Source: Asterias amurensis (lineage: Eukaryota > Echinodermata > Asteroidea > Forcipulatida > Asteriidae). From it: a stretch of DNA of 64,000 bases. Made by a program: the position numbers and the translations under genes. Shown here piece after piece: positions 1 to 10,149 of this stretch (the stretch's first letter is position 1; each line of letters starts with the position of its first letter). The DNA is taken from the NCBI RefSeq assembly GCF_032118995.1, contig NC_092652.1, forward strand, positions 25,781,044-25,845,043, in the 5' to 3' direction. The notes below the pieces were generated by a model. That model was not told the DNA's origin. It ran no database searches and worked only from the letters and a program-made list of their open reading frames with translations.

Positions 1-243
1 ACACCCTTGTCATACGCAGTTGTGTGCGTTTAGATGGTTGATTTCGAGACCTCAAGTTCTAAACTTGAGGTATCGAAATCAAATTCGTGGAATATTACTT
101 CTTTCTCGAAAACTACTCCACTTCAGAGGGAGCCGTTTTTCACAATGTTTTATACTACCAACCTCTCCCTTTATTCGTTTCCAAGCAAGGTTTCGTGCTA
201 ATAATTATTTTGAGTAATTACCAATAGTGTCCACTGCCTTTAA
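1..243 (+). mobile_element. TIR element family A, copy truncated by window edge
   Basis: Right part of the commonest repeat in the window, referred to here as family A. Its right end has the family terminus, AGTGTCCACTGCCTTTAA, preceded by the conserved interior blocks (CTTCAGAGGGAGCCGTTT, the inverted GAGACCTCAA / TTGAGGTATCG pair, ATAATTATTTTGAGTAATTACC). The left end lies outside the window. The element is non-coding; the short ORFs in it recur in other copies with different breaks. Confidence 0.85.
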
Positions 244-527
244 TGGTCTGCCGCGGAGTCGTGTTGTCGGTTCGGGTTAGAGCGATCGAACACTGCTCTC
301 ACGCGATCGAGCTGCTGGCGACCGATACTCCTCACGAAGAGAGACTCAAAACGCTATCACCGCGACGCACATTTAACGACTTGTCTACAAGTCTATCATG
401 ATGTTAGAGACCAGATTGCAAATAAGGAGAACAAAAACCTTTGCATGTTACCTGTATTTAATAGTTAAAATCAGTTTTCACTCGGCGTCGCGTTGAAACC
501 GAGCGACGATAACTTTAACGTTATTAA
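244..527. other. Unassigned non-coding stretch
   Basis: Fairly CpG-rich (TCGAGC, CGCGATCG, CCGCGACGC), with no supported ORF and no match to the other repeats in the window. It lies between family A and the left end of the long inverted repeat. Confidence 0.4.
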
Positions 528-583
528 GAGTCAGTTCAGGTAAATAGTTGACATATTTGCTCACGGTCAAAAAATGAATTGTT

Positions 584-1670
584 TTTATACTTTGTGGGTG
601 AAAGGGCCTTGGGTGCAAGTAAATAAAATTGCATTTTCATTTCCATATATAGCCCGTTGCCATGGTTACGGCTCATTTTGTTTTTTGGCCATTTTAGGCC
701 GATTTGGGGGTCTGAAAAACTGGTTTTTAGCTCATATTACAACTCCACCCCACCAAAATGCAAAATTATTTCAAAAAAACCTTGTATATCACTTCAAAGA
801 ATCATCCTTGCCCTTCCTTGAGAAAAAAAATATTGCTTTAGCTATCACCCTTGTGCCATCTTTTATTACAGTATGTTTTTAGAACTTGCAAAATCGCCAT
901 TTTTACCCTATTTTACCAAAATGTCAACTTGCCAGGGGTCTCAGAAAATTTTGCTTTCGGCTGCGGTTAGGGCCAACATTGGTTTTCTCATATCTGGTGA
1001 GAAAAACTTGGGCAATTGTATCCTGTTGTGACAGTACTGCCTCAAAACTAGACTTTTTTCCCCAAAACGTGAAAAATGCCTTTTTAAGGGTTATTTCACA
1101 TAATATTGACATATGTGTCCACATTTAAAAAGAAAGGAATATTTTTCTAATACTTTGTGGATGGTTGGGACTTGGGGTCCAAATAAACAAAATTAACATT
1201 TCAAATCATAATATAACACGTTGCCATGGTAGCAGTTCATTTGTGTTAAGGCCACTTAAGGCCGATTTGGGGGTCTAAAAAACTGTTTTTTAGTTAATAT
1301 TTACAACTCCACCCCACCAAAATACACAAATATTTCATAAAACCTTTTCCATCACTACAAATTATAATCCTTGGCTTTACTTGAGACAACAGATTATTGC
1401 TATAAATTTCACCCTTGTGCTATTTTTAGAACGTGCATTAGAGTATGTTTTTAAAACTTGCAAAATCAACATTTTTACCATATTTTTTTCCCTCAAAATT
1501 TCATTTTTTTTCGGTAGAATTTTTTCCTTTCGGTTTTCAATAGGGCCAACATTTTTCTTTTTATTTCTTGTAAGAAAAACTTGGGCAATTGTATCCTGAT
1601 GTAACAGTGCTGTCTCAAAAGTAGACCCTTTTCCCCAAAAACATGGAGAAATGCATTTTGAAATATTTGC
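584..1670 (+). repeat. Diverged tandem pair of ~550-bp units in the left arm
   Basis: Unit 1 (about 584-1130) and unit 2 (about 1150-1670) share ordered blocks: TACTTTGTGG, GTTGCCATGGT, GGCCGATTTGGGGGTCT, ACTCCACCCCACCAAAAT, CACCCTTGTGC, ACTTGGGCAATTGTATCCTG and a CCCCAAAA block. They look like an old tandem duplication that preceded, or was copied with, the inverted duplication. Confidence 0.75.
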
Positions 1671-2609
1671 TTCATTTTGAATTTATAACAGAAAGAAGTA
1701 ATAGTTCCATCAATCTGGCAGCTTTTCATATAAGCACTCTGTAGGCTTAGTGCATTACCCAACATTGATCAGGACTTGTTGATGACCTAAATCTTAGAAT
1801 TTGCCCCACCCCGGCCCCGCCCCAATCATATTTCTTGACATTGCATAAAACAAAGTTTTTTTAACAGCGCCTCTTTTTTGAAAGTCACATTTTTTAATTC
1901 CCCTTGCACATCAAGAAAGTTTGTGCTGTCTTAATTTTTATTAGTTCTCAGAATATTTCCCTTTTGGTCGTTAATGGGCTATCGTTATGGTTTGTATGTC
2001 TGCTGGGGCGAAACACTTTGGTGTTGTGACACTTCTGCATCAAACATGGTAATTTTTCCGAAAACAAGAAAAATGCATTTTGAAGATATACTTTAGTTTG
2101 AATTGATAAAACACAACAAACGACCATACTCTTTAAAGTAATAAGTACAACGTTTTTTATTTTTAAGCCACAACCATGCTTTGCCACGGAGAGTTCTTGT
2201 TTTGTCATGACTACTTTACCTAGTTGTCCAGGTATGATTCACATTGCAAGAAGAGAAGTAGTGCGATGAGCATTCTTTACAAGTTGTCTATACATGGCCT
2301 TATAACAGTCTCCTTGGTCCCCTGCCTGCTACCAAACTAAACATTTTCATCCCCATCAGAACAAAGAGGCTCTAAAAGTGTGCAAATACTGTCTCCAAAG
2401 TATCTAAATGGCCATTCACCTGCTTTAGCATTCTTTAAGTAGTTCCCCCACCCATGGTGGGGTTCCTTTCAATTGTACTGTTGCAAACAATAACAGAGTT
2501 GGTTTATTTAACGTGATAAACAATTCAGCAGGTAATATTTGACAATGTTTTTTGTTGATCATTCTCAGAGACATAAACACTAAATATACCAAATATGAAT
2601 TAGTAAGAT

Positions 2610-2787
2610 AGTTTATTACAAAATGCATATGATTAGCAAGATATTTTAAAAGTAGAAAACAATGATCCACACAAGTTTCACCCAAAAACATCTTTCTAAC
2701 AATAAAAATGCATTTTATAACAAACGGTTACAATCGCATTTCAAAGACCAACTTAACCTATCCCAGGCAACGTGTTCCTGTTAAATT
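2610..2787 (-). mobile_element. Degraded copy of palindromic element family E
   Basis: Contains the family E right-arm blocks CACACAAG, CATCTTTCTAAC, AAATGCATTTTATAAC, ACGGTTACAA, AAGACCAACTT and GGCAACGTGTTCC, in the order seen in the intact copy at 61625-62011. The central hairpin is missing. Confidence 0.6.
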
Positions 2788-2862
2788 ATCTCTTACGCTC
2801 ATCTTGCAAATCGTTAGTATCATTGTTTTTAATATGATCTTGGCAAACTTTTTCCAACACTT

Positions 2863-3206
2863 TTAAAGCCATTGGACCCTTTCGGTACAGAAAAAAAGAA
2901 AAAAGTTCACAGATTTACAAATAACTTACAGGGTTTACAGAAGGTAGTGGTGAAATACTTCTCTTGAAATATTATTCCATGAAATGCTTTACTTTTTGAG
3001 AAAACAGTAAAACAATATCAATTCTCGTTAACGAGAATTCCGGATTTATTTTAAGCACATGTCACGACACGGCGAAACGCGCGGATACAAGGGCGGGTTT
3101 TCCCGTTATTTTCTCCCGACTCCGATGTTATTTGATATAGAAGTTGTGATACACGAAGTGTGGGCCTTGGACAATACTGTTTACCAAAAGGGTCCAATGG
3201 CTTTAA
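2863..3206 (+). mobile_element. TIR element (family Q) in the spacer of the long inverted repeat
   Basis: The left terminus is TTAAAGCCATTGGACCCTTT at 2863 and the right terminus is its near-complement, AAAGGGTCCAATGGCTTTAA, ending at 3206. The interior has CAGGGTTTACAGAAGG and a short palindrome near 3023 (TCTCGTTAACGAGA). A second copy lies at 17948-18318. The ends resemble family A ends in design (TTAAAG...GG.C) but differ in sequence. No coding capacity. Confidence 0.8.
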
Positions 3207-3869
3207 GCGGAGGCTTTTTAATTTCCCACATTTGTGTTGGACATGATTGGATGCTCCAAACCATCTGCAGCACAGAAACTATATTGTTTATGATCTCTAT
3301 CTCGATGAAAAGTTTTACATTGGGCAGCAGGCAGGGACGTAGGAGAGTAGGCTCTGTATTAAAGACAACTTGTAAAGAATGCTCATTGCACTCTACTTGC
3401 AATGGGAATCATACCTGTACAATAGGTAAAGTAGCCAAATCAAGAACTCTTGTGGCAAAGCATTGGTTTATGGCTTGGTTGGATACCATTATGTTTAAAT
3501 ACAAACTTTGTATTCAATACTCAAAGGGCATGGAAACAGTGCCAGATTTTTACAAGCATGCATTGTTTTTGATTTTTTTTATACTATACTTGAGGCAGGT
3601 ACATGTAGTGTCACAACAGGATACAATAAACCCAAATGTTTCTCCCCACAAGACATGAAAACACCAAAAATCGCCCCAATCACAATCGAAAGGGAGCACT
3701 TTCAAAAAGAGGCGCTATTCACAAAACATTGTTTTATGCAGTGTCAAGGAATATGATTGGGGCTGGGCCGCCAAATTCTAAATTTTATGTCATCAATAGT
3801 TCCTGATAAATGTTGGGTAATCCACTAAGCCTACAGAGTGCTTATGAAGAGCTGCAAGATTGATAGAAT

Positions 3870-5015
3870 TATTACTTTATAATGTTATAAATTCAATATG
3901 AATAAAAAACAATTCATGATGCAATTTTCTGTTTTGGGAAAGAAAAGTCTATTTTTGAGACAGCACTGTTACAACAGGATACACTTGCCCAAGTTTTTCT
4001 TACCCGAAATAAAAAGATCAACTTTGGCCCTAATTAAAACCGAAAGGAAAATATTCTGAGACGAGACCCCTGAAAAAATAAAATTTTAAGGGCAAAAAAT
4101 ATGGTAAAAATATTGATTTTGCAAGTTCGAAAAACATACTCTAATGCACGTTCTAAAAATAGCACAAGGGTGAAGTTTATAGCAAAAATTTTTTGACTCA
4201 AGTAAATCCGAGGATGATACTTTGTAGTGGTGTAAAAGGTTTTATGAAATATTTGTGTTTTTTGGTGGGGTGGAGTTATAAACATCAACTAAAAAACAGT
4301 TTTTTTCAGACCCCCAAATCGGCCTAAAGTGGCCTAAACACAAATGAACTGTTACCATGGCAGCGTATTATATAATGATTTGAAATGTAAATTTTGTTTA
4401 TTTGGACCCCAAGTCCCTACCATCCACAAAGAATAAGAAAAATATTCCTTTTTTTTCACAGTAGACACGTATGTCAATGTTATTTGAAAAGACCCTTAAA
4501 AAGCATTTTTCACGTTTTGGGGAAAAAAGTCTAGTTTTGAGGCAGTACTGTCACAACAGGTCACAAATGCCGAAGTTTTTTTTACCAGATATGAAAAGAC
4601 CAATGTTGGCCCTAACCACAGCCGAAAGGAAAATTTACTGAGACCCCTGGCAAGTTGACATTTTGGGGTCCAAAAATAGGGTAAAAATGGCGACTTTGCA
4701 AGTTCTAAAAACATACTGTAATAAACGATGCAAAAATGGCACAAGGGTGATATTAAAAGCAATATTTTTTTTTCTCAAGGAAGGGCAAGGATGAAACTTT
4801 GTAGTGATATACAAGGTTTTTTGAAATAATTTTGCATTTTGGTGGGGTGGAGTTGTAAAAATGAGCTAAAAACCAGTTTTTCAGACCCCCAAATCGGCCT
4901 AAAATGGCCAAAAAACAAAATGAGCCGTAACCATGGCAACGGGCTGTATATGGAATTGAAAATGCAATTTTATTTACTTGCACCCCAAGGTCCTTCCACC
5001 CACAAAGTATAAAAA
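3870..5015 (-). repeat. Diverged tandem pair of ~550-bp units in the right arm
   Basis: Reverse-complement counterparts of the left-arm units, in mirrored order: unit 2' at about 3870-4440 and unit 1' at about 4440-5015. The block GGGGTGGAGTT occurs at 4267 and 4844, and CCCCCAAATCGGCC at 4312 and 4887. Confidence 0.75.
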
Positions 5016-5162
5016 AAATTCACTTTTTGGACCGTGAGCACGTATGTCAAATATTTACCTGAACTGACTCAGATTAAAAGATTTCGTTAGTCTCAACTCC
5101 CTGACAGCAGTTGGTGCATAGAATAAAGACAATTCTACTCGGTGTTTACATCGATGCGTTTT

Positions 5163-5514
5163 AAAGGCACTGGACACTATTGGAAATCACTCAAAATAAC
5201 TGTTAGCTTAAAAACGTACTTGGTAACGAGCAATGGAGAGCTGTTGGAAATATAAAACATTGTGAAGTAGCGTGGTTTTTGAGAAAGAAGTCATTTCTCA
5301 GTAAAATAATTTTTTGAATTAATTTTGAGACCTCACGCGTATGGTCTCGAAATCAAGCGTTTGAAAGCACACAACATGTGTGACAAGGGTATTTTTTCTT
5401 TAATTATTATCTCGTAACTTAGACGACCAATTGAGTTCAAATGTTCTCAGGTTTGTTACTTTGTGCATATGTTGAGATACACCAGGTGTGAGACGACTGG
5501 TCTTTCACATTAAC
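5163..5514 (-). mobile_element. Family A TIR element
   Basis: Starts with TTAAAGGCACTGGACACTAT and follows the family A interior (AAAACATTGTGA, GAGAAAGAAGT, GACCTCACGCG, ATCTCGTAACTTAGACGACC, TTGAGATACACCAGG). The right terminus has decayed after GGTCTTTCAC. Confidence 0.8.
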
Positions 5515-6663
5515 CCATATATGTTCACAAGACTCGTGGAATAATCCACGTGACTAAATGATATTTTATGAATGGATTTTATAATTAACTTGTGTCTGGA
5601 TTGGTGATGTCTGAGTGATGTTTGTTTATCACATAATTTACAACTAAGAGCTAGGTCTCAACAAAAATGTACACGAATCTTGTAAATTAATGGTTGATGA
5701 AAGTCACGCGCTGTTATAATGTGTATAAAAACCCTTGTTTTTGTTTCGAGAAATATAAACAGACGATTGCATTCTACGATGAGACACCGCTGTGGCTTTA
5801 GAACACTCCATTACAAGGTCACAGCCCACTATTGGCCAACGAAGCAGAAAACCGTGGGAGGTCACAAAATGCAAAGCAAAAGCATTTCTTAACAACTTTA
5901 AGCAAATATTCAACAATAACGTTGAGTTTGTTGGAAACAAAGCAACGAATCACGAAATGTATTTTGTTATTGAAAGTATACACAAATTTAAAATTTGGTC
6001 ACCCATGTTTCCACACAATAGTGAATGTTTTGCTAACACTCGGCCGCCGATGTCATCCAGCGCGTTTTTTTTAGTTTTTTTTTTAACAAACACAGATGCC
6101 GTCTCCTTCAAACAAAAGACATTTCTTATTCCTCAAGGAAACTGATCATATTCTAACAAATACTGGTGCGGAATTTCTCTCCTACAAGAACAGTTACTAT
6201 TCTGTGTGTGCGTTTATTGTCCAACTGAATGCGTTTATGACTCACGCCTGCAACCAAACTAAATAAAAGCGTAGTGTGACGTGACAAAACTTGTATGAAA
6301 GTTTGAGCAAAATGCAATATTGATGACGGTATCGAAGTGTGTATTTATAACAATGTTTCAAATACGTACCACTGTTACAAGACTGTGTGATTAATTTGAA
6401 CGTGATCTGAACCCCCCCCCCCCAAAAAAAAGAAGAAAAAAAAAAAGAAGAAGAAAAAGAACCCCCCCCCAGAAAAATCCCCATTCATATATACATTAAC
6501 AGCTTGTGAGCTCAGCACAATTTTTTTCTGAACATGTTTGCGTCTAGTTGTTTTTCTCCAAAACTCGGCTTAAGGTCGACCGTCTTCGGCTCTATTAGAA
6601 TGTTTGAAACACCTCGACACTGATGACGGAGCCCAAGCCGGAAACGGAGTCCAAGTTTGGATG
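5515..6663. other. Gene-free stretch with a low-complexity C/A tract
   Basis: No supported gene. The plus-strand frame at 5792-6145 and its antisense partner are open, but they overlap each other and show no recognisable domain or splice context. A low-complexity block of C11-A8-(AAG)n-C9 lies at about 6411-6470. At about 6565-6655 there are fragments related to the CTTCGGCT-type palindromic family (family C). Confidence 0.4.
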
Positions 6664-7045
6664 TTAAAGACGCTGGACACTATTGGTAATTGTCTAAGAC
6701 CAGTTTCTCACTTGGTGTATTTCAACAAAACAAAATAACAAACCTGTGAAAATTTGAGCTCAATTGGTCATCAAAGTTGCGAGATAATAATGAAAAAATA
6801 AAAAAAAAAACACTCTTGTCACACAAATTCGGGTGCTGTCAGATGCTTAATTTCGAGACCTCAAATTCTAAATCTGGGGTCTCAAAATCAAATTCGTGGA
6901 AAATTACTTCTTTCTCGAAAACTACATTAATTCAGAGGGAGCCGTTTATCACAATGTTTTATACTATCAACCTCTCCCCATTACTCGTTACTAAGGTTTT
7001 ATGCTAATATATTGAGTAATTACCAATAGTGTCCAGTGCCTTTAA
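6664..7045 (+). mobile_element. Family A TIR element, both ends present
   Basis: Runs from TTAAAGACGCTGGACACTAT at 6664 to GTGTCCAGTGCCTTTAA ending at 7045. The whole interior is present, including TCACTTGGTGTATTTCAACA, the inverted GAGACCTCAA/GGGGTCTC pair and CAGAGGGAGCCG. Confidence 0.85.
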
Positions 7046-7578
7046 GGCCGCCTAAGGTACCAACAAAATCACCAAGCAGAAGACAATTTTGTGTTTCTAT
7101 ATAAGGTGAACGCCAGTAGATAGTTCAATAAGAAAACTATAATTATTCTCGAACCCCCTAAATTGCTCCGCGATGCTTACCTATTTATTGTTACCAATAG
7201 GTTAATAACACAGTCATCCTCTTTGTCTGTTTCAATGAAGGCACCGATTTATACGTATCACTCTTTTTGAAAACTGTGCCATAACATTGTTCACTTCATT
7301 TGTCTCAAAACAAATTTGCAAAAAGTAAGTAAAGCTTTAAAAGTGCAGGGATATTCCATTTTCAAACGAAGTTAGGTGTATACGAACAGCTATGACAATT
7401 GATAATACTGCTCTTTGACTGTTACCAATAGTGTACCCTACCTTTCAAAACAAATGCACTTTTGTTGAATCTGGCCAGAAACCTTTTACATTAACCCATC
7501 CTTCCTAATTTGATCTACATTATCTTTGAAGATGATGTTGCTAATAGTTGCAATCAACGGGATAAGATACCTAACACA
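7046..7578. other. Intergenic stretch downstream of the first GPCR gene
   Basis: No supported gene. Position 7400-7446 (TTACCAATAGTGTACCCTACC) is a lone right terminus related to family A. The minus-strand GPCR ends at 7579, so its 3' UTR should lie here; no strong minus-strand AATAAA signal was identified with certainty. Confidence 0.4.
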
Positions 7579-8607
7579 TTAATTGACGTTCACGCCAACA
7601 GTTGGTGACTGTGAACTTTGTTGCAGAAGGTCCCTTGACACTGACCGGACTGGCTGATCCTCGACCCGATTGGTTCTACAACCCTTACCCACAAGAATAC
7701 TCAATTGACGCCTGAAATGTTTGTAGTTTAAGCAGTAAATGATGGGGTTCACAAACATATTGCAGGCCAATAGTCCAGTCAGGGCGATGTAAACCGTTTT
7801 GTTCCACAACTCTGGGAAGAATAGTTCTTTCATGTAGTCGTACTCAGTTGGTGTCCAGCAGATCACGAACATGATGCTGGATAGTAAAACGGTCATAAGT
7901 ACATTCTTCTTTGCTTTGGTGAGTTTCTGCTGACGGCCATTCACAAGTTTCTTGTTTAGCATGATCAAAATCTTCGTATAGGAGACGACCAGGATGACAA
8001 GAGGAATGAAGAATTCGATTCCTACAACAGTTGCGCCAACCAGTACCTGTATTCCAAGCTGCATATCTACGACTTGGCAATTTCCGTTATCGGCATTGTA
8101 GATAATAATCATATGGGTACCATAGGCGAGCCCTATACCCCATGAAGCCCCAACAGCATACTTCAGCATACCCATAGACCAGGTGTTGCGATACTTCACC
8201 GGGTAGCAAATTGATATGAATCGCTCTAATGATATAATGACCAGGTTGTAGGTTGATACTACATTAACCGACCACAGGAGATAGTCTGATGCTATAAAAC
8301 GACACACCAGTTGATCGTAGATATTGCCTTGCAGAGACACCGTCATCTCGACGGGTCTGATGACCTTATGCAAGAAGAAGACGACACCAGCAATGGTGTC
8401 TATAACGGACTGATGAAGGATGAGACGGTTAGTGAAGGAATTAAAGGACCGTTGTCTGCTCACCATCACTGTGATTACCATGCTATTACCAAGCACCGCA
8501 AGACAAGCAATGATTGTAGTCACAACAATGAGTAAAGCATTACGCGAATCCTCCTCCCAAACACTGCTAGAATTCACACCCAAACTCCATCCACTTTCTC
8601 CATCCAT
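7579..8607 (-). CDS. Rhodopsin-family (class A) G-protein-coupled receptor, intronless, copy 1
   Basis: Orphan seven-transmembrane receptor of 342 residues in the plasma membrane, encoded in one exon. The start is the ATG at 8607; the frame is open upstream to 8658, but only from a GTG. Seen features: N-glycosylation site N12; TM1 ~24-49 with GN41; TM2 ~59-80 with D70; extracellular C102; TM3 ending in ERF (128-130) in place of DRY; extracellular-loop-2 C177; P202 in TM5; CWTP (250-253) in TM6; NPIIY (287-291) in TM7; then a helix-8 stretch rich in K/R. The tail of ~40 residues is Ser/Gln-rich. The spacing from C102 to the ERF arginine is 27 residues, two more than usual. No aspartate sits at the amine-binding position of TM3 by either count, so a bioamine ligand is unlikely. 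Ligand unknown. A paralogue lies at 14918-15964 in divergent orientation. Confidence 0.93.
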   Translation of the reverse strand: MDGESGWSLGVNSSSVWEEDSRNALLIVVTTIIACLAVLGNSMVITVMVSRQRSFNSFTNRLILHQSVIDTIAGVVFFLHKVIRPVEMTVSLQGNIYDQLVCRFIASDYLLWSVNVVSTYNLVIISLERFISICYPVKYRNTWSMGMLKYAVGASWGIGLAYGTHMIIIYNADNGNCQVVDMQLGIQVLVGATVVGIEFFIPLVILVVSYTKILIMLNKKLVNGRQQKLTKAKKNVLMTVLLSSIMFVICWTPTEYDYMKELFFPELWNKTVYIALTGLLACNMFVNPIIYCLNYKHFRRQLSILVGKGCRTNRVEDQPVRSVSRDLLQQSSQSPTVGVNVN

Positions 8608-9174
8608 ATTTCCGAATGTACAATTAGTATCACCTCCGACTGTAACAAGTCTCTTCACAACTTGATTTATTGCTGACTGTTCAAGCTCAAGTGTAGTAGT
8701 GAATATCTCTCAGCTGGAGATTTCATCAGTGTGCAGCAAGCTACAGTGACGTAGAGAGGATACACCAAAGCAGGCGTGGTGACAATGGCATTGCTTGGCT
8801 TGAGATGCAAAGATGCACAACTCTTGATATTGGTTTTAACCTTGGCCTTAGAGAAGTCACGTTTGTTGGATCAACAAAGAGTCAATACAGCTGCCGGATT
8901 TTCACAAGATACTTGCTGGCCGAAAACAACGAAGACCAAAATGTCCGCAACGAAAAGCTGTGGTGGCGAGTTGGTTTACTGTTAGATTGGATGGTCATCC
9001 CTTTTAATTGCTATGACACAAAATGACTTGCAAACGTTTAAAAGGATTACATACGTTTGGTTTCATGTAGTCTTTCCAACCATATACATCTCGGAAATGA
9101 CGTTCACATAACACTACAGATGCTAGTCTTGGTTCCAAGACCTTCGTACGATCGTATGGATTATTTTACAGCCT
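8608..9174. other. Upstream region of GPCR copy 1
   Basis: The first ~60 bases upstream of the ATG match the region just upstream of GPCR copy 2 (AAGTTGTGA.GAGAC..GTTACAG block), so the duplication included leader sequence. The rest has open frames on the plus strand (8776-9026) without recognisable features. Antisense frames inside the GPCR itself are shadows. Confidence 0.45.
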
Positions 9175-9714
9175 CGCTACTATGGGCAGCGCGCCGTATA
9201 GCCCGCTAGCTTTGCGTAAGTCCGTTCTCGCTACTTTGGGCAGCGCGCCGTATCGCCCGCTAGCTTTGCGCAAGTCTATTCTCGCTACAATGGGCAGCGC
9301 GCCGTATCGCCCGCTAGCTTTGCGCAAGTCCGTTCTCGCTGCAATGGGCAGCGCGCCGTATAGCCCGCTAGCTTTGCGCAAGTCTATTCTCGCTACAATG
9401 GGCAGCGCGCCGTATCGCCCGCTAGCTTTGCGTAAGTCCGTTCTCGCTACTTTGGGCAGCGCGCCGTACAGCCAGCTAGCTTTGCGCAAGTCTGTTCTCG
9501 CTACTTTGGGCAGCGCGCCGTGTCTCGCACCTGGCGCAAGTCCGTTCTCGCTACTTTGGGCAGCGCGCCGTGTCTCGCTAGCTTTGCGCAAGTCTATTCT
9601 CGCTACCATGGGCAGCGCACCGTATCGCCCGCTAGCTTTGCGCAAGTATATTCTCGCTACAATGAGCAGCGCGCCGTATCGCCCGCTAGCTTTGCGCAAG
9701 TCTATTCGTGGTTC
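9175..9714. repeat. GC-rich minisatellite, 54-bp unit, about 10 copies
   Basis: Units start at 9181, 9235, 9289, 9343, 9397, 9451, 9505, 9555, 9607 and 9661, each containing GGGCAGCGCGCCGTAT and CGCTAGCTTTGCGCAAGTC. The period is 54 bp (18 codons) except for a 50-bp and a 52-bp unit that shift the frame. Because 54 is divisible by three, both strands carry long repeat ORFs (plus: MGSAPYxPLALRKSxLAT; minus: RKASGRYGALPIVARIDL). Neither has a promoter or splice context, so I read them as a by-product of the period. The block is far richer in GC than its surroundings. Confidence 0.92.
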
Positions 9715-9784
9715 GATTTCAGCTTCCGCGAAACTATACAGACGGTCGTCTACACAGACATAAAGAACCTATGTTCTTTCATGT

Positions 9785-9886
9785 CCCTTTTCGAAACCAC
9801 GGCTTCGGCTTTGGATTCAGCTTCAAACTGCTGGGCCAAGCTACCCTGAGCCGAATCCAAAGCCAAAGCCGTGGTTTCGAAAAGGG
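9785..9886. mobile_element. Small palindromic element (family C)
   Basis: Inverted repeat of ~45-bp arms: CCCTTTTCGAAACCACGGCT at 9785 pairs with its complement ending at 9886, and GGCTTTGGATTC pairs with GAATCCAAAGCC. Related copies lie at 36504-36625 and 56919-57045. Confidence 0.8.
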
Positions 9887-10149
9887 CCATAGTCTGTGGT
9901 CGTCAACCGAAATGAACTTTCAAGAAGAAAAACGCGCCCTCTATCGGGTTATCACTTTAAGTTATTATACGTAAATACGAGTATGATAAGTGACGTCATG
10001 GACCAAGTCTATCATGATGCCAGAGACATCACCGATAGACTGTGCAAGTCTCGCTCTTACATAAAAAAACAAGAAAACAACTCGACTGATGACTAATTTT
10101 TATAAGATACCAAATGACTTGTTTTACAACTATTTTTATACAACAGTCT

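Larger units (their letters stand above)
528..5072. repeat. Long inverted repeat (two arms of about 1.8 kb, ~0.86 kb spacer)
   Basis: The left arm runs from about 528 to 2400 and the right arm from about 3265 to 5072. The outermost matching block is GAGTCAGTTCAGGTAAATA at 528 and its complement ending near 5072. Pairing continues inward block by block: the CCGTTGCCATGG block (654 and 4930), GGCCGATTTGGGGGTCT (699 and 4311/4890), CACTCTGTAGGCTTAG (1735 and 3825), the AATCATATT/CATTGCATAAAACAA block (1824 and 3735) and CCCTGCCTGCT (2319 and 3340). The arms are diverged, so this is not a recent palindrome. Within each arm a ~550-bp segment is present twice in tandem. The inner spacer holds two unrelated small elements. 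Short ORFs in both arms (for example 574-882 and 4753-4983) mirror each other and are not genes. Confidence 0.8.

Noticed and set aside
3059..3658. 199-codon open frame in the long inverted repeat
   Set aside because: It crosses from a family Q element into the right arm of the palindrome and uses repeat-derived sequence; the mirrored left arm does not keep the frame.
8311..8665. Plus-strand frames antisense to the GPCR gene (and minus frames at 14884-15214)
   Set aside because: They are shadows of the receptor coding sequence; the same antisense frames appear in both paralogues because the sense strand is conserved.
9166..9763. Long repeat-protein ORFs on both strands (177 and 193 aa)
   Set aside because: They follow from a 54-bp period divisible by three; both strands are open, the frame shifts where units are shortened, and there is no gene context.
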